Assembly: GCF_003403315.2 (NCBI RefSeq)
Contig: NZ_CP048407.1
Span: 1,798,001 to 1,862,000 of the forward strand
Length of the DNA: 64,000 nt
Direction of reading: 5' to 3'
DNA from: Thermaerobacter sp. PB12/4term
GTDB taxonomy: Bacteria > Bacillota > Sulfobacillia > Thermaerobacterales > Thermaerobacteraceae
Of the stretch, positions 16,584 to 25,310 are shown one piece after another. The translations under genes were made by a program, and so were the position numbers. The notes under the pieces were generated by a model. It was not told the DNA's origin and ran no database searches. It was given only the letters and a program-made list of their open reading frames with translations. The first letter of the stretch is position 1; the number at the start of each line of letters is the position of its first letter.

Positions 16584-17681
16584 GTGAGCCACCTGCCGAA
16601 ACCCCCGGATGCCGCCCGCGCCCGCCCACCCATCGACTTCGACCGCGCTCCCGTCATCCTCATCTGGGAGACCACCCAGGCGTGCGATCTGGTCTGCCGT
16701 CACTGCCGCGCGTCGGCCCAGCCTCACCGCCACCCTCTGGAACTGACCACGGACGAGGCGCGCCGGCTGGTCGACGAGGCGGCGGAGATGGGGACGCGCC
16801 TCTTCGTCTTCACCGGGGGCGACCCGCTCAAGCGCCCGGACCTGAACGACCTGATCCGCCACGCGGCGCGCCGGGGCCTGCATCCCTCGGTGACCCCCAG
16901 CGCCACGCCCCTTTTGACCGCCGAGCGCATCCGGGCCATGGCCGAGGCCGGCGCCGAAGCCATCGCTCTCAGCCTGGACGGGGACGAGGCCGCCCTTCAT
17001 GATGCCTTCCGCGGCTGGACGGGGTCCTTTGCCCGCACCCTGGAGGCGGCGCGGGCGGTGCGGGAGGCCGGGCTCCGCCTGCAGATCAACACCACGGTGA
17101 CCCGGCTCAACTGGCGGCGACTGGACCGGATCGCCCGCCTGGTGGCCGAGCTGGGCGCCGGTCGGTGGAGCGTGTTCTTCCTGGTGCCCACGGGCCGGGG
17201 CGCGACCTTGGAGCCCCTCGACGCCGCCGAGCACGAGGCGGTGTACCGCTGGCTGGCGGACCTGGAAGGCAAGGTCCCCTTCGCCATCAAGACCACGGAG
17301 GCTCCGGCATACCGCCGCGTGCTGGTCGAACGCGGCCGGCCGCCGCGTCCGGCCATCGGCGACGGCAAGGGGTTCTGCTTCGTTTCCCACACGGGTACCA
17401 TCTTCCCCAGCGGCTTCTTGCCCCTGGCGGCGGGCAACATCCGGACCAGTTCCCTGGCGCGCATCTACCGGGACAGCCCGCTCTTCCGCTCCCTCCGCGA
17501 CCCCGCCCAGCTGAAGGGGAAGTGCGGCCGCTGCCCCTTCCGCCAGCTGTGCGGCGGGTCCCGGGCCCGGGCGTACGCCTTGACGGGCGATCCGCTGGCG
17601 GAAGAGCCGACCTGCGCCTACGATCCCAGCACCGGAACCGCGGCGGTGGCGGAGCTGGTGTTCGCCGGGGAAAGCGCCTGA
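16584..17681 (+). CDS. Radical SAM/SPASM protein
   Basis: 365 residues. The N-terminal cluster motif CDLVCRHCRA binds the SAM [4Fe-4S] cluster; FTGGDPLKRPDL is the conserved GGEP-like SAM site; ALSLDGDEA follows. The C-terminal SPASM region carries further cysteines (FCFVSHTGTIFPSGF, GKCGRCPFRQLCGG). This set resembles the NirJ/AhbC/AhbD-like family that acts on hemes or peptides. The GTG start sits eight bases after GGAGG; longer starts lack a site. Placement next to NirK is suggestive, but NirK needs no heme d1, so the substrate is open. Confidence 0.88.
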   Translation: MSHLPKPPDAARARPPIDFDRAPVILIWETTQACDLVCRHCRASAQPHRHPLELTTDEARRLVDEAAEMGTRLFVFTGGDPLKRPDLNDLIRHAARRGLHPSVTPSATPLLTAERIRAMAEAGAEAIALSLDGDEAALHDAFRGWTGSFARTLEAARAVREAGLRLQINTTVTRLNWRRLDRIARLVAELGAGRWSVFFLVPTGRGATLEPLDAAEHEAVYRWLADLEGKVPFAIKTTEAPAYRRVLVERGRPPRPAIGDGKGFCFVSHTGTIFPSGFLPLAAGNIRTSSLARIYRDSPLFRSLRDPAQLKGKCGRCPFRQLCGGSRARAYALTGDPLAEEPTCAYDPSTGTAAVAELVFAGESA

Positions 17682-17816
17682 GTCCGGGCGGCCGCGCCGC
17701 TTGAGTGCGGCCGGTCCTGCCACCTGGGTACGGCCGGTGCTACCGCTTGGGTGCGGCCGGCGCTGGCGCCTGAGTGCGGCGGACCCTGCCGCCTGGGTGC
17801 GGTCGGCCCAGCCGCC
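17679..17816 (+). repeat. 23-bp tandem repeat, six units, starting at a stop codon
   Basis: Six consecutive 23-base units on the pattern TGRGTGCGGCCGGYSCTGCC plus three bases. The first unit begins exactly at the TGA stop of the radical SAM gene (17679). Units differ at a few positions each, so this is an old, drifting minisatellite. Confidence 0.8.
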
Positions 17817-17866
17817 CGGGTAAGGGCGACCTCGGGCGGCGGCCGGCCCTGCCGGCGGCCGGTCTC

Positions 17867-17893
17867 CCCGGCTCCCCTGCAGGGGGAGCCGGG
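17867..17893 (+). terminator. Hairpin in the long gap after the radical SAM gene
   Basis: CCCGGCTCCCC, five-base loop, then GGGGAGCCGGG: a perfect 11-bp stem. No T-run. A second hairpin (GCCGCCAG/CTGGCGGC, 18076-18097) follows in the same 560-bp gene-free gap, which otherwise shows only the 23-bp repeats. Confidence 0.45.
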
Positions 17894-18245
17894 CAGTGGC
17901 GACCCGGGCTTGCACCGGTGTCCTCCCGGCCCGTCATCTGGGCGGGGCCGTCCGGCGGGGCCAAGGTGGCCCGGTCGGGGCCGGGTTTGCCCGGGTTCCC
18001 GTAACCGGATCGGGCCCCGCTCCCGGGTCCCTGCCGGGTTGGTACCGTTGAAGCTGGTCTGCAATGCACACCACCGCCGCCAGTCTTTCCTGGCGGCCTT
18101 CGCATTTGGGGGCGGTTTGCATTTGCGTCCGGGCCACCATTTCCTCAGGTGCCGCTCAGCTTTGCCTTAAGTACCCTTCAGGATCGCCTGCCACCATGGC
18201 CTTGTGGACGCTGATCCAGCCAACGTCACAGGAGGTGCGGCAGTG

Positions 18246-19403
18246 ATGGGAACGGGCGCATTGGACCGCCGGGAAGCGCGCGGGAGCGGCGGGGGGAACC
18301 TGCCCCCGGGCCAGGGTGCCGCAGGCGGCACGGGCGGGCACGGGGGCAAGGTGAAGACCCGCCGGCGCTGGTGGATGCTGGCGGGCGTGGTGGTGCTGGG
18401 GCTGCTGCTCTGGGCCGTCTACCCCATGGCCGGCGCGTCCGGTTCGGGCAACGACGGGACCCCGGCAGGAGCCGGTTCGTCCGCAGCCGGCACCACCGGC
18501 AGTGCCGAAGGGACCGGCCACGGCGGCCAGGGAGGCGGCGAAGCGGCTGCGGATTACACCATTTACCCCGCGGGCACGGGCTCGGAGGGCCAGAAGGCGC
18601 TGCCCGAGGGGCAGCAGCTGGCCCGGTACCGCGTGGAGAATGGCGTCAAGGTCTTCGAACTGACGGCGCTTCCCGTCAAGTGGTCCGTGGGCGACAAGGA
18701 ATATGAGGCCTGGACCTTCAACGGCACGGTGCCCGGCCCCCAGATCCGGGTCAAGGAGGGCGACCGGGTCCGCATCATCGTGAAGAACCAGCTGCCCGAG
18801 CCCACCGTGATCCACTGGCACGGGCTGGCCGTACCCAACAAGATGGACGGCGTGCCCATGGTGACCCAGGATCCCATCCCGCCCGGAGGCCAGTTCGTCT
18901 ACGAGTTCGTGGCCCGGCCGGCGGGAACCCACATGTACCACACCCATCACAACACGATGAAGCAGAAGGGCATGGGGCTCTATGGAACCTTCATCGTCGA
19001 GCCCAAGGACCCCGAGCCCTGGAAGTACGACGCCGACTACAGCCTGATGATCTCCGACGGGCAGCTGGGCTACGTGATCAACGGCAAGTCCTTCCCCCAC
19101 ACCGCGCCGATCAAGCTCAAGGTCGGCGAGACGGCCCGCTTCCGGCTGATGAACATCGGCGACCAGGTGCACCCGATGCACCTGCACGGGTCGGACTTCA
19201 CCATCATCGCCAAGGACGGCCAGCCCCTGCCCCAACCCATGAAGGCCAACACCCTTGACCTGATGCCGGGCGACACCTACGACGTCCTGGTCAACTTCGA
19301 CCGCCCGGGCACGTGGGTCTGGCACTGCCACATCATCTCCCACGTGGAAGACGCCCAGGGCAACATGATGGGCCTGATCCAGGTGCTCCAGGTGGAGGAG
19401 TAG
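18246..19403 (+). CDS. Membrane-anchored multicopper oxidase, laccase/NirK-like
   Basis: About 385 residues. A single N-terminal membrane anchor (WWMLAGVVVLGLLLWAVYP) and a Gly/Ala/Ser linker precede two cupredoxin domains. All four copper motifs are visible: IHWHG, MYHTHHN, HPMHLHG and HCHIISHVEDAQGNMM, giving the type 1 and trinuclear sites of a two-domain laccase. It probably oxidises a phenolic or metal substrate outside the cell; the substrate is unknown. Start: GGAGG at 18231; ATG at 18246 or the adjacent GTG at 18243 both fit. No operator-like palindrome precedes it. Confidence 0.88.
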   Translation: MGTGALDRREARGSGGGNLPPGQGAAGGTGGHGGKVKTRRRWWMLAGVVVLGLLLWAVYPMAGASGSGNDGTPAGAGSSAAGTTGSAEGTGHGGQGGGEAAADYTIYPAGTGSEGQKALPEGQQLARYRVENGVKVFELTALPVKWSVGDKEYEAWTFNGTVPGPQIRVKEGDRVRIIVKNQLPEPTVIHWHGLAVPNKMDGVPMVTQDPIPPGGQFVYEFVARPAGTHMYHTHHNTMKQKGMGLYGTFIVEPKDPEPWKYDADYSLMISDGQLGYVINGKSFPHTAPIKLKVGETARFRLMNIGDQVHPMHLHGSDFTIIAKDGQPLPQPMKANTLDLMPGDTYDVLVNFDRPGTWVWHCHIISHVEDAQGNMMGLIQVLQVEE

Positions 19404-19700
19404 GTATCGCCGTTCCGGAAGTCACGGGCGCGCGGAAGTCACGGGAGGGCGGCGCTGCCAACCCAGCCCCTGCGGGTCGCCTGCGGGTACGGGATCGCAA
19501 GACCAGGAGAACCGGGAACTGAACCAGGAAGAACCAGCAAATGACCGAAACGGTCTAGGCAGGGCACGGATGATCTCCGGGGGAGTGGCGGCCTGGCGGC
19601 CGGTGCTCCCCCGTTTTGGCCATAGTGCCTCGCTATGGCCCGATTTGCCGGTACGCGGCGGGATCGCCGCCGGCATGGGGCCTGCCGCTCCTGGCTGCCG

Positions 19701-20393
19701 CTACCGCCCGTCGCCCCCTCGGGGTCGCACCCGCCAGCGGCCGCTGGGGTCCCGGGTCACCAGTCCCTGGCGCTTGAACTCGCTGATCACCCGGCTGACG
19801 CTCTCCCGGGCGGCCCCCACCAGGGCCGCGATCTCCTGGTGGGTGAGCTGGTCGCCCATGTGCTTGACCAGGACCTCAAGGACCCGGGTGCGCAGGTCGC
19901 GCCAGACCAGGCTGCGGATGCGATCCTGCAGGTAGCGGATGCGTTCTTCCTGGGCCATCAGCAAGGCCATGGCCAGATCCCCGTGCCGGCGCACCAGGTC
20001 GAGGATGGCCTCCCGGGTTACCGTCCCCACCACGCCGTCCTGGATCACCTCGGCGGTGGCGGGGTAGCCGCCGCCGGTGAAAAGCCCCACGGCGGGGAAG
20101 AGATCACCCGGTCCCAGAAGATGCATGATGTACTCGCGGCCCTCGTCGTCGACGGCCACGATCTTGACGCGCCCCTGGCGCAGGAGGAACACGGCCTTGA
20201 CAGGCTCGCCCTCGCGAAACAGCACGTCGCCGGCGTGGCACGGTCGCCAGCGCACCTGCTCGGCCACCCGGGCCACCAGCTCGGCGGGCACCTGGTCGAA
20301 GGGGTGGATGCGGCGCAGAGCGGCCACCACCGCCTCCCGGGTGTCGAAGGCCCCCCGCCGGGAGGGCAGTACGGGCTGGTCCATGGGGTCCAT
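19701..20393 (-). CDS. Crp/Fnr-family regulator with CRP-like recognition helix
   Basis: 230 residues. Residues 40-150 form a cyclic-nucleotide-type sensor domain (AGDVLFREGEPVKAVFLLRQGRVKI, LGPGDLFPAVGLF); residues 165-225 are a winged helix with LTHQEIAALVGAARESVSRVI. The recognition helix has the Arg-Glu-x3-Arg spacing that CRP uses to read GTGA, not the Glu-x2-Ser-Arg of FNR. Only one cysteine is present, so an FNR-type iron-sulfur sensor is unlikely. The ATG at 20393 follows GGGGAGG. It is the obvious candidate to bind the GTGA-N6-TCAC sites in this island. Confidence 0.9.
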   Translation of the reverse strand: MDPMDQPVLPSRRGAFDTREAVVAALRRIHPFDQVPAELVARVAEQVRWRPCHAGDVLFREGEPVKAVFLLRQGRVKIVAVDDEGREYIMHLLGPGDLFPAVGLFTGGGYPATAEVIQDGVVGTVTREAILDLVRRHGDLAMALLMAQEERIRYLQDRIRSLVWRDLRTRVLEVLVKHMGDQLTHQEIAALVGAARESVSRVISEFKRQGLVTRDPSGRWRVRPRGGDGR

Positions 20394-20910
20394 GACGATC
20401 CTCCCCGAGTCTTCCCCAGCATCAGTTTTCTCCCGCACAGCCCATTCCTGCCAGCGGGGCCGGGGCCGCGTTGCCGCGCCGGCGCCTCCGCTGTCCCGTG
20501 CGGCGCCCTGGCGGGGCTGTGCCATCCAGGTGCCGCGCCCTCGCGGGGCCGCCGCGTGGCGGTGCCTCGCCAGGGCAGGGTTGCGCCGGCCCGATGCCGC
20601 GCGGGCGCGGCCAGGTGCCATGCCATTGCGGAGCTTCCGCCAGCGCGGTACGCGGTCGTCGAGGTATCGAGGTGTCGTGGACAGGCGCGGGTGGGCCTGG
20701 TCACTCTGCCGGGCCACGATGGTGGCAGGTCATGGTCGCTCGCTTCGTCACCTCGCGCGGTGCCATGAGCCGGCCCGAAGCCGTTCCCAGCGCCACCCTG
20801 TGACCCAGCGCACTGCGGGGCGGGCAGGCTGTGGGGGATGATGAGGGCGAACTTACCCATGGAACCAGCACGCGGGGCCGGTGGCACGCGGCGTGGAGGG
20901 CGCAGGGTGA
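20394..20910. other. Divergent promoter region, no gene supported
   Basis: About 515 bp between the Crp/Fnr gene and the NnrS-like gene. It contains degenerate GC-rich repeats (for example CCTCGCGGGGC variants near 20530) and one imperfect operator-like site, GTGA-CCCAGC-GCAC at 20800-20813, about 100 bp before the NnrS-like gene. Confidence 0.4.
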
Positions 20911-22713
20911 ATGCACAAGGTACCGAGAGAGGTGGGCAGCATGACCCGTGAACCCCAGGCTCCCCAGGGCGGGACCGCGGGGCATACCCTTGAGCCGGCA
21001 ATGCCCCTTGCCCGGCCCGTGGACGAACCCGAACCCCGCCCCCGCCAATCCGAACCTGGCCCCCGCCCGGCCGGGGGAGAAGCCGAAACAGGCTCTCTCG
21101 CCGCAGTCGTCGCGGATGGCGGCCCGGCCCGGCGGGCGGCGGCACCGGAGGGCCCGCGGACGGCCCAGGGAGCGGCGGTCCCGAGAGAGGGGGCCGCTGG
21201 CCCCAGCGTGGCGGCCCCCGGGAGCCGGCGCCCCAGCGTGCCGGCCTCCCAGCGCCGGAAGAACCGGCACTGGCCCTGGCTCCCCTTTTTCGACCTGGCC
21301 GTGCTGGCCGCCCTGGTTCCGGGCTTCCTGCTGGGAGGCGTGCTGGCGGCCGCTGCCTGGCAGGGATGGAGCTGGGCTTCCGCCTACCCTGCCCTGGCCC
21401 AGGCCCACGGCCACGCCCAGCTGGTGGGCTGGGGCGGCGCGCTGATCCTGGGGGTGGCGTTGCAGTTCCTGCCCCGGCTGCGGGGCAGCACGCTGAGCGA
21501 CCCCCGGCGCATACCCCTGGGGTTCATGCTCCTGGCCGCCGGTCTGGCCTTGAGGGTGGGTGGCCAGGCCCTCGCCGCCCTGGTGGCAGCACCAGCTGCG
21601 CGGGCAGCGGGCCTCTGGATCCTGGCCGCCGGTGCCGCCCTTGAGGTGGTGGCGGCGGGGTTGCTTGCCGGGCTGCTGGCCCGTTCGTTGCGCCAGGGCC
21701 CGCCCCTGGGCCAGAAGAAGGCCTTTGCCCAGGTGGCCCCCCTGTTCGTCCTGGCCGGCGCCAGCCTGCTGGCCGGCCTCCTGTTGTGGACTCTAGGCGC
21801 CTTCAGCGCCGCAACCGCGGCGCTGCGGGCGGCCGCCGGCTTCAACCCGGCCGCCGGTGCGGGAGCGGCGGCGGCTCCCGCCAGCCTCCCCGCCGCCGTG
21901 CCGGCCACCCTGCCGGGGCCGGTGGATGCGGCGGCCCTGCGCCTCACCCTGTTCGGTTTCATCGGCACCATCTCGGTGGCCATGTCCGCCCGGGTGTTCA
22001 GCCTGTTCTTCCGGATTCGCCCGGCACGACCCGGGTGGCTGGCAGCGGCCGCCGGCGCCTTCGGGGGGGCGCTGCTGCTGGATACGGCAGCGGGAATTGG
22101 CGCCCTCCTCACCGGCCGGCCCGCATCGCCCGGGGTGTCGGCAGCCGCCGACCTGGCCTGGGGTGCAGCCCTGGTCCTCGGCACCATAGGGGTGCGCGTC
22201 TTTGAGCCCCGGCTGGTGTTCCCCGGCGATAAAGGGGGCTATCGCTGGTGGCGGGATCCCGCCGGGGTGGCCGCCGTGCTGGCCTACGTCTGGGCGCTGC
22301 TGGCGGCATTGATGCTGGGGCTCCGGGGTCTGGGAACGCTGGGCGTGCAGGTGGCCGCCAGCACCCCGCCCGCCGACGCGCCGCTCCATGCCGTGGGCGC
22401 CGGCTTCATGACCCTGCTCATCATGGGTGTTGCCCCCACCATGCTGCCGGGTTTCGGCGGGGGACGCCTGCGCAGCCGCAGGGGGGTCGCCGTGGCCGTG
22501 GCCCTGGCAGCTCTCGCGGCCCTGTTGCGGGTTCTGCCGGGCCTTGGCCAGACCCTGACGGGACGGGCCGCCCCCTGGAGCACGCCGGTCATGGCCCTGG
22601 CCGGCGCGGCCGGCCTGGGTGCGGTGATCGCGCTGGTCCTGGTTCTGCGGGCCAGCTGGCGGACCGCGGGAGCCGCCGGCGACCGGCACCACGACACCCG
22701 CAAGGGGCGCTAG
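20911..22713 (+). CDS. NnrS-like multi-pass membrane protein
   Basis: 600 residues. The first 110 are disordered and Pro/Arg/Gly-rich. About twelve membrane segments follow. AHGHAQLVGWGGALILGVALQFLPRLRG near residue 165 and HAVGAGFMTLLIMGVAPTML near residue 490 are the paired His-rich helices typical of NnrS-like proteins, which bind heme and copper and relieve nitric oxide stress. It is a larger relative of the protein at 3310. ATG 20911 (after GGAGGGCGCAGGGTGA) and ATG 20941 (after GAGAGAGGTG) are both possible starts. Confidence 0.75.
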   Translation: MHKVPREVGSMTREPQAPQGGTAGHTLEPAMPLARPVDEPEPRPRQSEPGPRPAGGEAETGSLAAVVADGGPARRAAAPEGPRTAQGAAVPREGAAGPSVAAPGSRRPSVPASQRRKNRHWPWLPFFDLAVLAALVPGFLLGGVLAAAAWQGWSWASAYPALAQAHGHAQLVGWGGALILGVALQFLPRLRGSTLSDPRRIPLGFMLLAAGLALRVGGQALAALVAAPAARAAGLWILAAGAALEVVAAGLLAGLLARSLRQGPPLGQKKAFAQVAPLFVLAGASLLAGLLLWTLGAFSAATAALRAAAGFNPAAGAGAAAAPASLPAAVPATLPGPVDAAALRLTLFGFIGTISVAMSARVFSLFFRIRPARPGWLAAAAGAFGGALLLDTAAGIGALLTGRPASPGVSAAADLAWGAALVLGTIGVRVFEPRLVFPGDKGGYRWWRDPAGVAAVLAYVWALLAALMLGLRGLGTLGVQVAASTPPADAPLHAVGAGFMTLLIMGVAPTMLPGFGGGRLRSRRGVAVAVALAALAALLRVLPGLGQTLTGRAAPWSTPVMALAGAAGLGAVIALVLVLRASWRTAGAAGDRHHDTRKGR

Positions 22714-22778
22714 GAACCAGACCAGTCTTCAGGGGCGGGTTGCCCGGCCCGCGACCCAACGCGGTCACCCAGGGCGGC

Positions 22779-22816
22779 GGGCGGGGCCGTGCGATCTTGG
22801 GACAGAGCCCCCGCCC
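22779..22816. terminator. Possible terminator between convergent genes
   Basis: GGGCGGGG and CCCCGCCC (22-base loop) lie between the convergent NnrS-like and YhfC-like genes. The loop is long and there is no T-run. Confidence 0.3.
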
Positions 22817-22883
22817 GTCATGGTGATCGGCTCCGGCGGGGGGCAGTCACGGGGTTACCGCCACGACGTTGCAGCCCCCCGCT

Positions 22884-23738
22884 CTACGGTACCGCCGGCT
22901 GCGTTCCCGCCGGGTCGTTCGAACCCGCCGCCGCATCCAGCAGCGGCCCCCAGCGCAGGCCGGTGTACAGGGTCAGGCCCGCCAGCACGAGCACGACCGC
23001 CTCCGCCGCCACGGCGTGGCCCATCTGGGCCAGGGCCACGGCCGCCGCATTGGCCGCGAAGTGGATGCCCACCGCCGCCAGCCACAACACGGCACGCCGC
23101 TGGACCCACGCCGCCGCCACCAGGATGCTGAGGCCCACGTGCAGGGTAAGGGCGGCGGCCCGCTCGACCAGGGCGAGTACGGGGGCCAGCATCCCGCCCT
23201 CCAGGGCGGCTTGCCGCAGCTGGTCGAGCGCCGCCCCCGCCTCGGGGGGCAGGGTGGGCCACCCCGTCCCCGGGACGGCCCCGCCCCCGGCATCGGCACC
23301 ACCCCCGCCGGCGCCCAGCAGCGGCAGGGCCAGCAACGCGATCCCCGTGCCCAGCAAGGAGAGCCCCACCAGCACCGCCGCTTCGAAGCCGCCGTGCCCG
23401 ACCCCCATGGCCGCGGCATCGGCCAGCCGGGGCCTCCGGACGGCCACCCGATACGCTACATAGCGCCCCGCCTCTTCCCAAAGGGCCGCCGTCAACGACG
23501 CCAGTAGCCCTGCCGCCACCACGCCCCAGCGGGCGGTGGCCCAGGCGCTGAAGGCCGGCTGCCACGGCAGCCGCAGGACGCCCTGAAAGACGAGGAACGT
23601 GGCCGCCCCCACCAGCGCCACCCGGGCTCGCCAGCCCCACCGGCGATACCCGGCGACGAACACGAAGGCGGGCAGCACGATGGCTCCCGCCCCCGCCACC
23701 ATGTAGGCCACGGCGATGGCCCGCAACGGATCCCCCAC
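22884..23738 (-). CDS. YhfC-type intramembrane metalloprotease
   Basis: About 284 residues, eight or nine membrane segments. The active-site-like motifs of the YhfC/CPBP superfamily are present: WEEAGRYVAYR (Glu-Glu), GVGHGGFEAAVL (His and Glu in a helix), and AVGIHFAANA with a later His. Members are predicted membrane-embedded proteases; substrates are unknown. The GTG at 23738 was chosen because GGGGGGAG lies just upstream; GTG at 23762 is an alternative. A Gly-rich loop interrupts the middle. Confidence 0.78.
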   Translation of the reverse strand: MGDPLRAIAVAYMVAGAGAIVLPAFVFVAGYRRWGWRARVALVGAATFLVFQGVLRLPWQPAFSAWATARWGVVAAGLLASLTAALWEEAGRYVAYRVAVRRPRLADAAAMGVGHGGFEAAVLVGLSLLGTGIALLALPLLGAGGGGADAGGGAVPGTGWPTLPPEAGAALDQLRQAALEGGMLAPVLALVERAAALTLHVGLSILVAAAWVQRRAVLWLAAVGIHFAANAAAVALAQMGHAVAAEAVVLVLAGLTLYTGLRWGPLLDAAAGSNDPAGTQPAVP

Positions 23739-23783
23739 TCCGTCTCCCCCCAAGGACTCCACCCGAGCCCGGCGCTTGCCGGT

Positions 23784-25310
23784 TCAACCCAGATTGATCC
23801 AGACGCTCTTCACCTCGGTGTAGTGCTCCAGGGCATAGCGCCCCATCTCCCGGCCGATGCCGCTCTGCTTGAACCCGCCCCAGGGGCTGGTGGCGTCCAG
23901 CAGGTTGTAGCCGTTGATCCACACCGTCCCCGCCTTGAGGCGGTGGGCCACCTTGATGGCCTTCGCCACATCCCGCGTCCAGATCCCCGCCGCCAGCCCG
24001 TAGGGGGTGTCGTTGGCCCGCCGCACCACCTCGTCCAGGCTCTCGAAGGGCAGCACCGTCAGGACCGGCCCGAAGATCTCCTCCCGGGCGATAGTCATGT
24101 CGTCCCGGCCCAGGAACACCGTGGGTTTGACGAAATAGCCCGTTCCGGCCTCGGGGTTGGGCTCCCCGCCCACCAGCAGCTCGGCCCCTTCGGCGCGTCC
24201 CTTTTCGATGTAGCCCAGCACCCGCTCCATGTGGGTTTGGCTGATCAGGGGTCCCATCTGGGTCATGGGGTGGATCCCCGGCCCCTGGCGCAGCCGGCCC
24301 GCCCGCTCGGCGATGGCTCCCACCACCCGGTCGAACTGCTCCTTGTGGACGAACAGGCGGGAGCCGGCGCAGCAGACCTCACCCTGGTTGAAGAAGATGC
24401 CCATCATCGCCCCCGCCACGGCGCTGTCCAGGTCCGCGTCGGGGAAGACGATGTTGGGCGACTTACCGCCCAGCTCCAGGGTGACCCGCTTGAAGTCCCG
24501 GGCCGCCGCCGTCATGATCTTGCGGCCGACCCCCGGGGAGCCGGTGAAGGAGATCTTGTCGACCCCCGGATGCTCCACCAGCGCCCGTCCGGCGGGCTCG
24601 CCGTAGCCCGGCAGGACGTTCACCGTCCCCGGGGGGAAGCCGGCCTGGCGCACCAACTCGGCCAAGCGCAGGGCCGTCAGCGGCGTCAGCTCGCTGGGCT
24701 TGAGCACCACCGTGTTCCCCGTGGCCAGGGCCGGCGCCAGCTTCCAGGAGGCGATCATCAGGGGGAAGTTCCAGGGCACAATGGCCCCCACCACGCCCAC
24801 CGGTTCCCGCCGCGTGTAGGCCAGGTACTCGCCGGGGAAGGACACGGGCAGCGTCTCCCCCGTCCACTTGGTGGCCCAGCCGGCGAAGTAGCGGAAGTGT
24901 TCGACGGCCAGGGGGATGTCCGCCATGCTGGTCTCGGTCACCGGCTTGCCGGTGTTGAGGGACTCCAGCTGGGCCAGCTCCTGGGCGTTCTCCTCCAGAA
25001 GGTCGGCCAGCTTCCAGAGCAGCCGCCCGCGCTCCGCCGGGGGCAGCTTCCCCCAGGTGCCCTCCAGGGCCCGCCGGGCCGCCTGGACGGCCAGATCCAC
25101 GTCCTCCTCCCCCGCCTCGGCCACCTCGGCCAGCGGCTCGCCCGTGGAGGGGTCGGTCACCGTCAGGTAGCGGCCCGAGCGGGGCTCCTGCCACCGCCCG
25201 CCGATGAAGAGCTGTTTGGGCGAGCTCAGCCACTGCCGCAGGGATGGGGCCACGAAGGGAAGCTCCAGGGTCTGCGACCGGGACGAACCCGGCCCCTCCC
25301 GCGAACTCAT
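23784..25310 (-). CDS. NAD-dependent aldehyde dehydrogenase
   Basis: 508 residues, full-length. Motifs: GEPLAEVAEA start of the fold, IVPWNFPLMIASWKLAPALATGNTVVLKPSE (cofactor site), FTGSPGVGR, LELGGKSPN (general base), and GEVCCAGSR with the catalytic Cys. It belongs to the betaine/acetaldehyde-type branch. Its start overlaps the R2-like oxidase stop by ATGA, so the two are translationally coupled and the aldehyde is likely a product of that pathway. The substrate is unproven. Confidence 0.92.
   Translation of the reverse strand: MSSREGPGSSRSQTLELPFVAPSLRQWLSSPKQLFIGGRWQEPRSGRYLTVTDPSTGEPLAEVAEAGEEDVDLAVQAARRALEGTWGKLPPAERGRLLWKLADLLEENAQELAQLESLNTGKPVTETSMADIPLAVEHFRYFAGWATKWTGETLPVSFPGEYLAYTRREPVGVVGAIVPWNFPLMIASWKLAPALATGNTVVLKPSELTPLTALRLAELVRQAGFPPGTVNVLPGYGEPAGRALVEHPGVDKISFTGSPGVGRKIMTAAARDFKRVTLELGGKSPNIVFPDADLDSAVAGAMMGIFFNQGEVCCAGSRLFVHKEQFDRVVGAIAERAGRLRQGPGIHPMTQMGPLISQTHMERVLGYIEKGRAEGAELLVGGEPNPEAGTGYFVKPTVFLGRDDMTIAREEIFGPVLTVLPFESLDEVVRRANDTPYGLAAGIWTRDVAKAIKVAHRLKAGTVWINGYNLLDATSPWGGFKQSGIGREMGRYALEHYTEVKSVWINLG

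Noticed and set aside
19420-19460. Direct repeats of CGGAAGTCACGGG after the multicopper oxidase gene
   Set aside because: Two copies only, downstream of the gene, without the GTGA partner half-site; not counted as operators.
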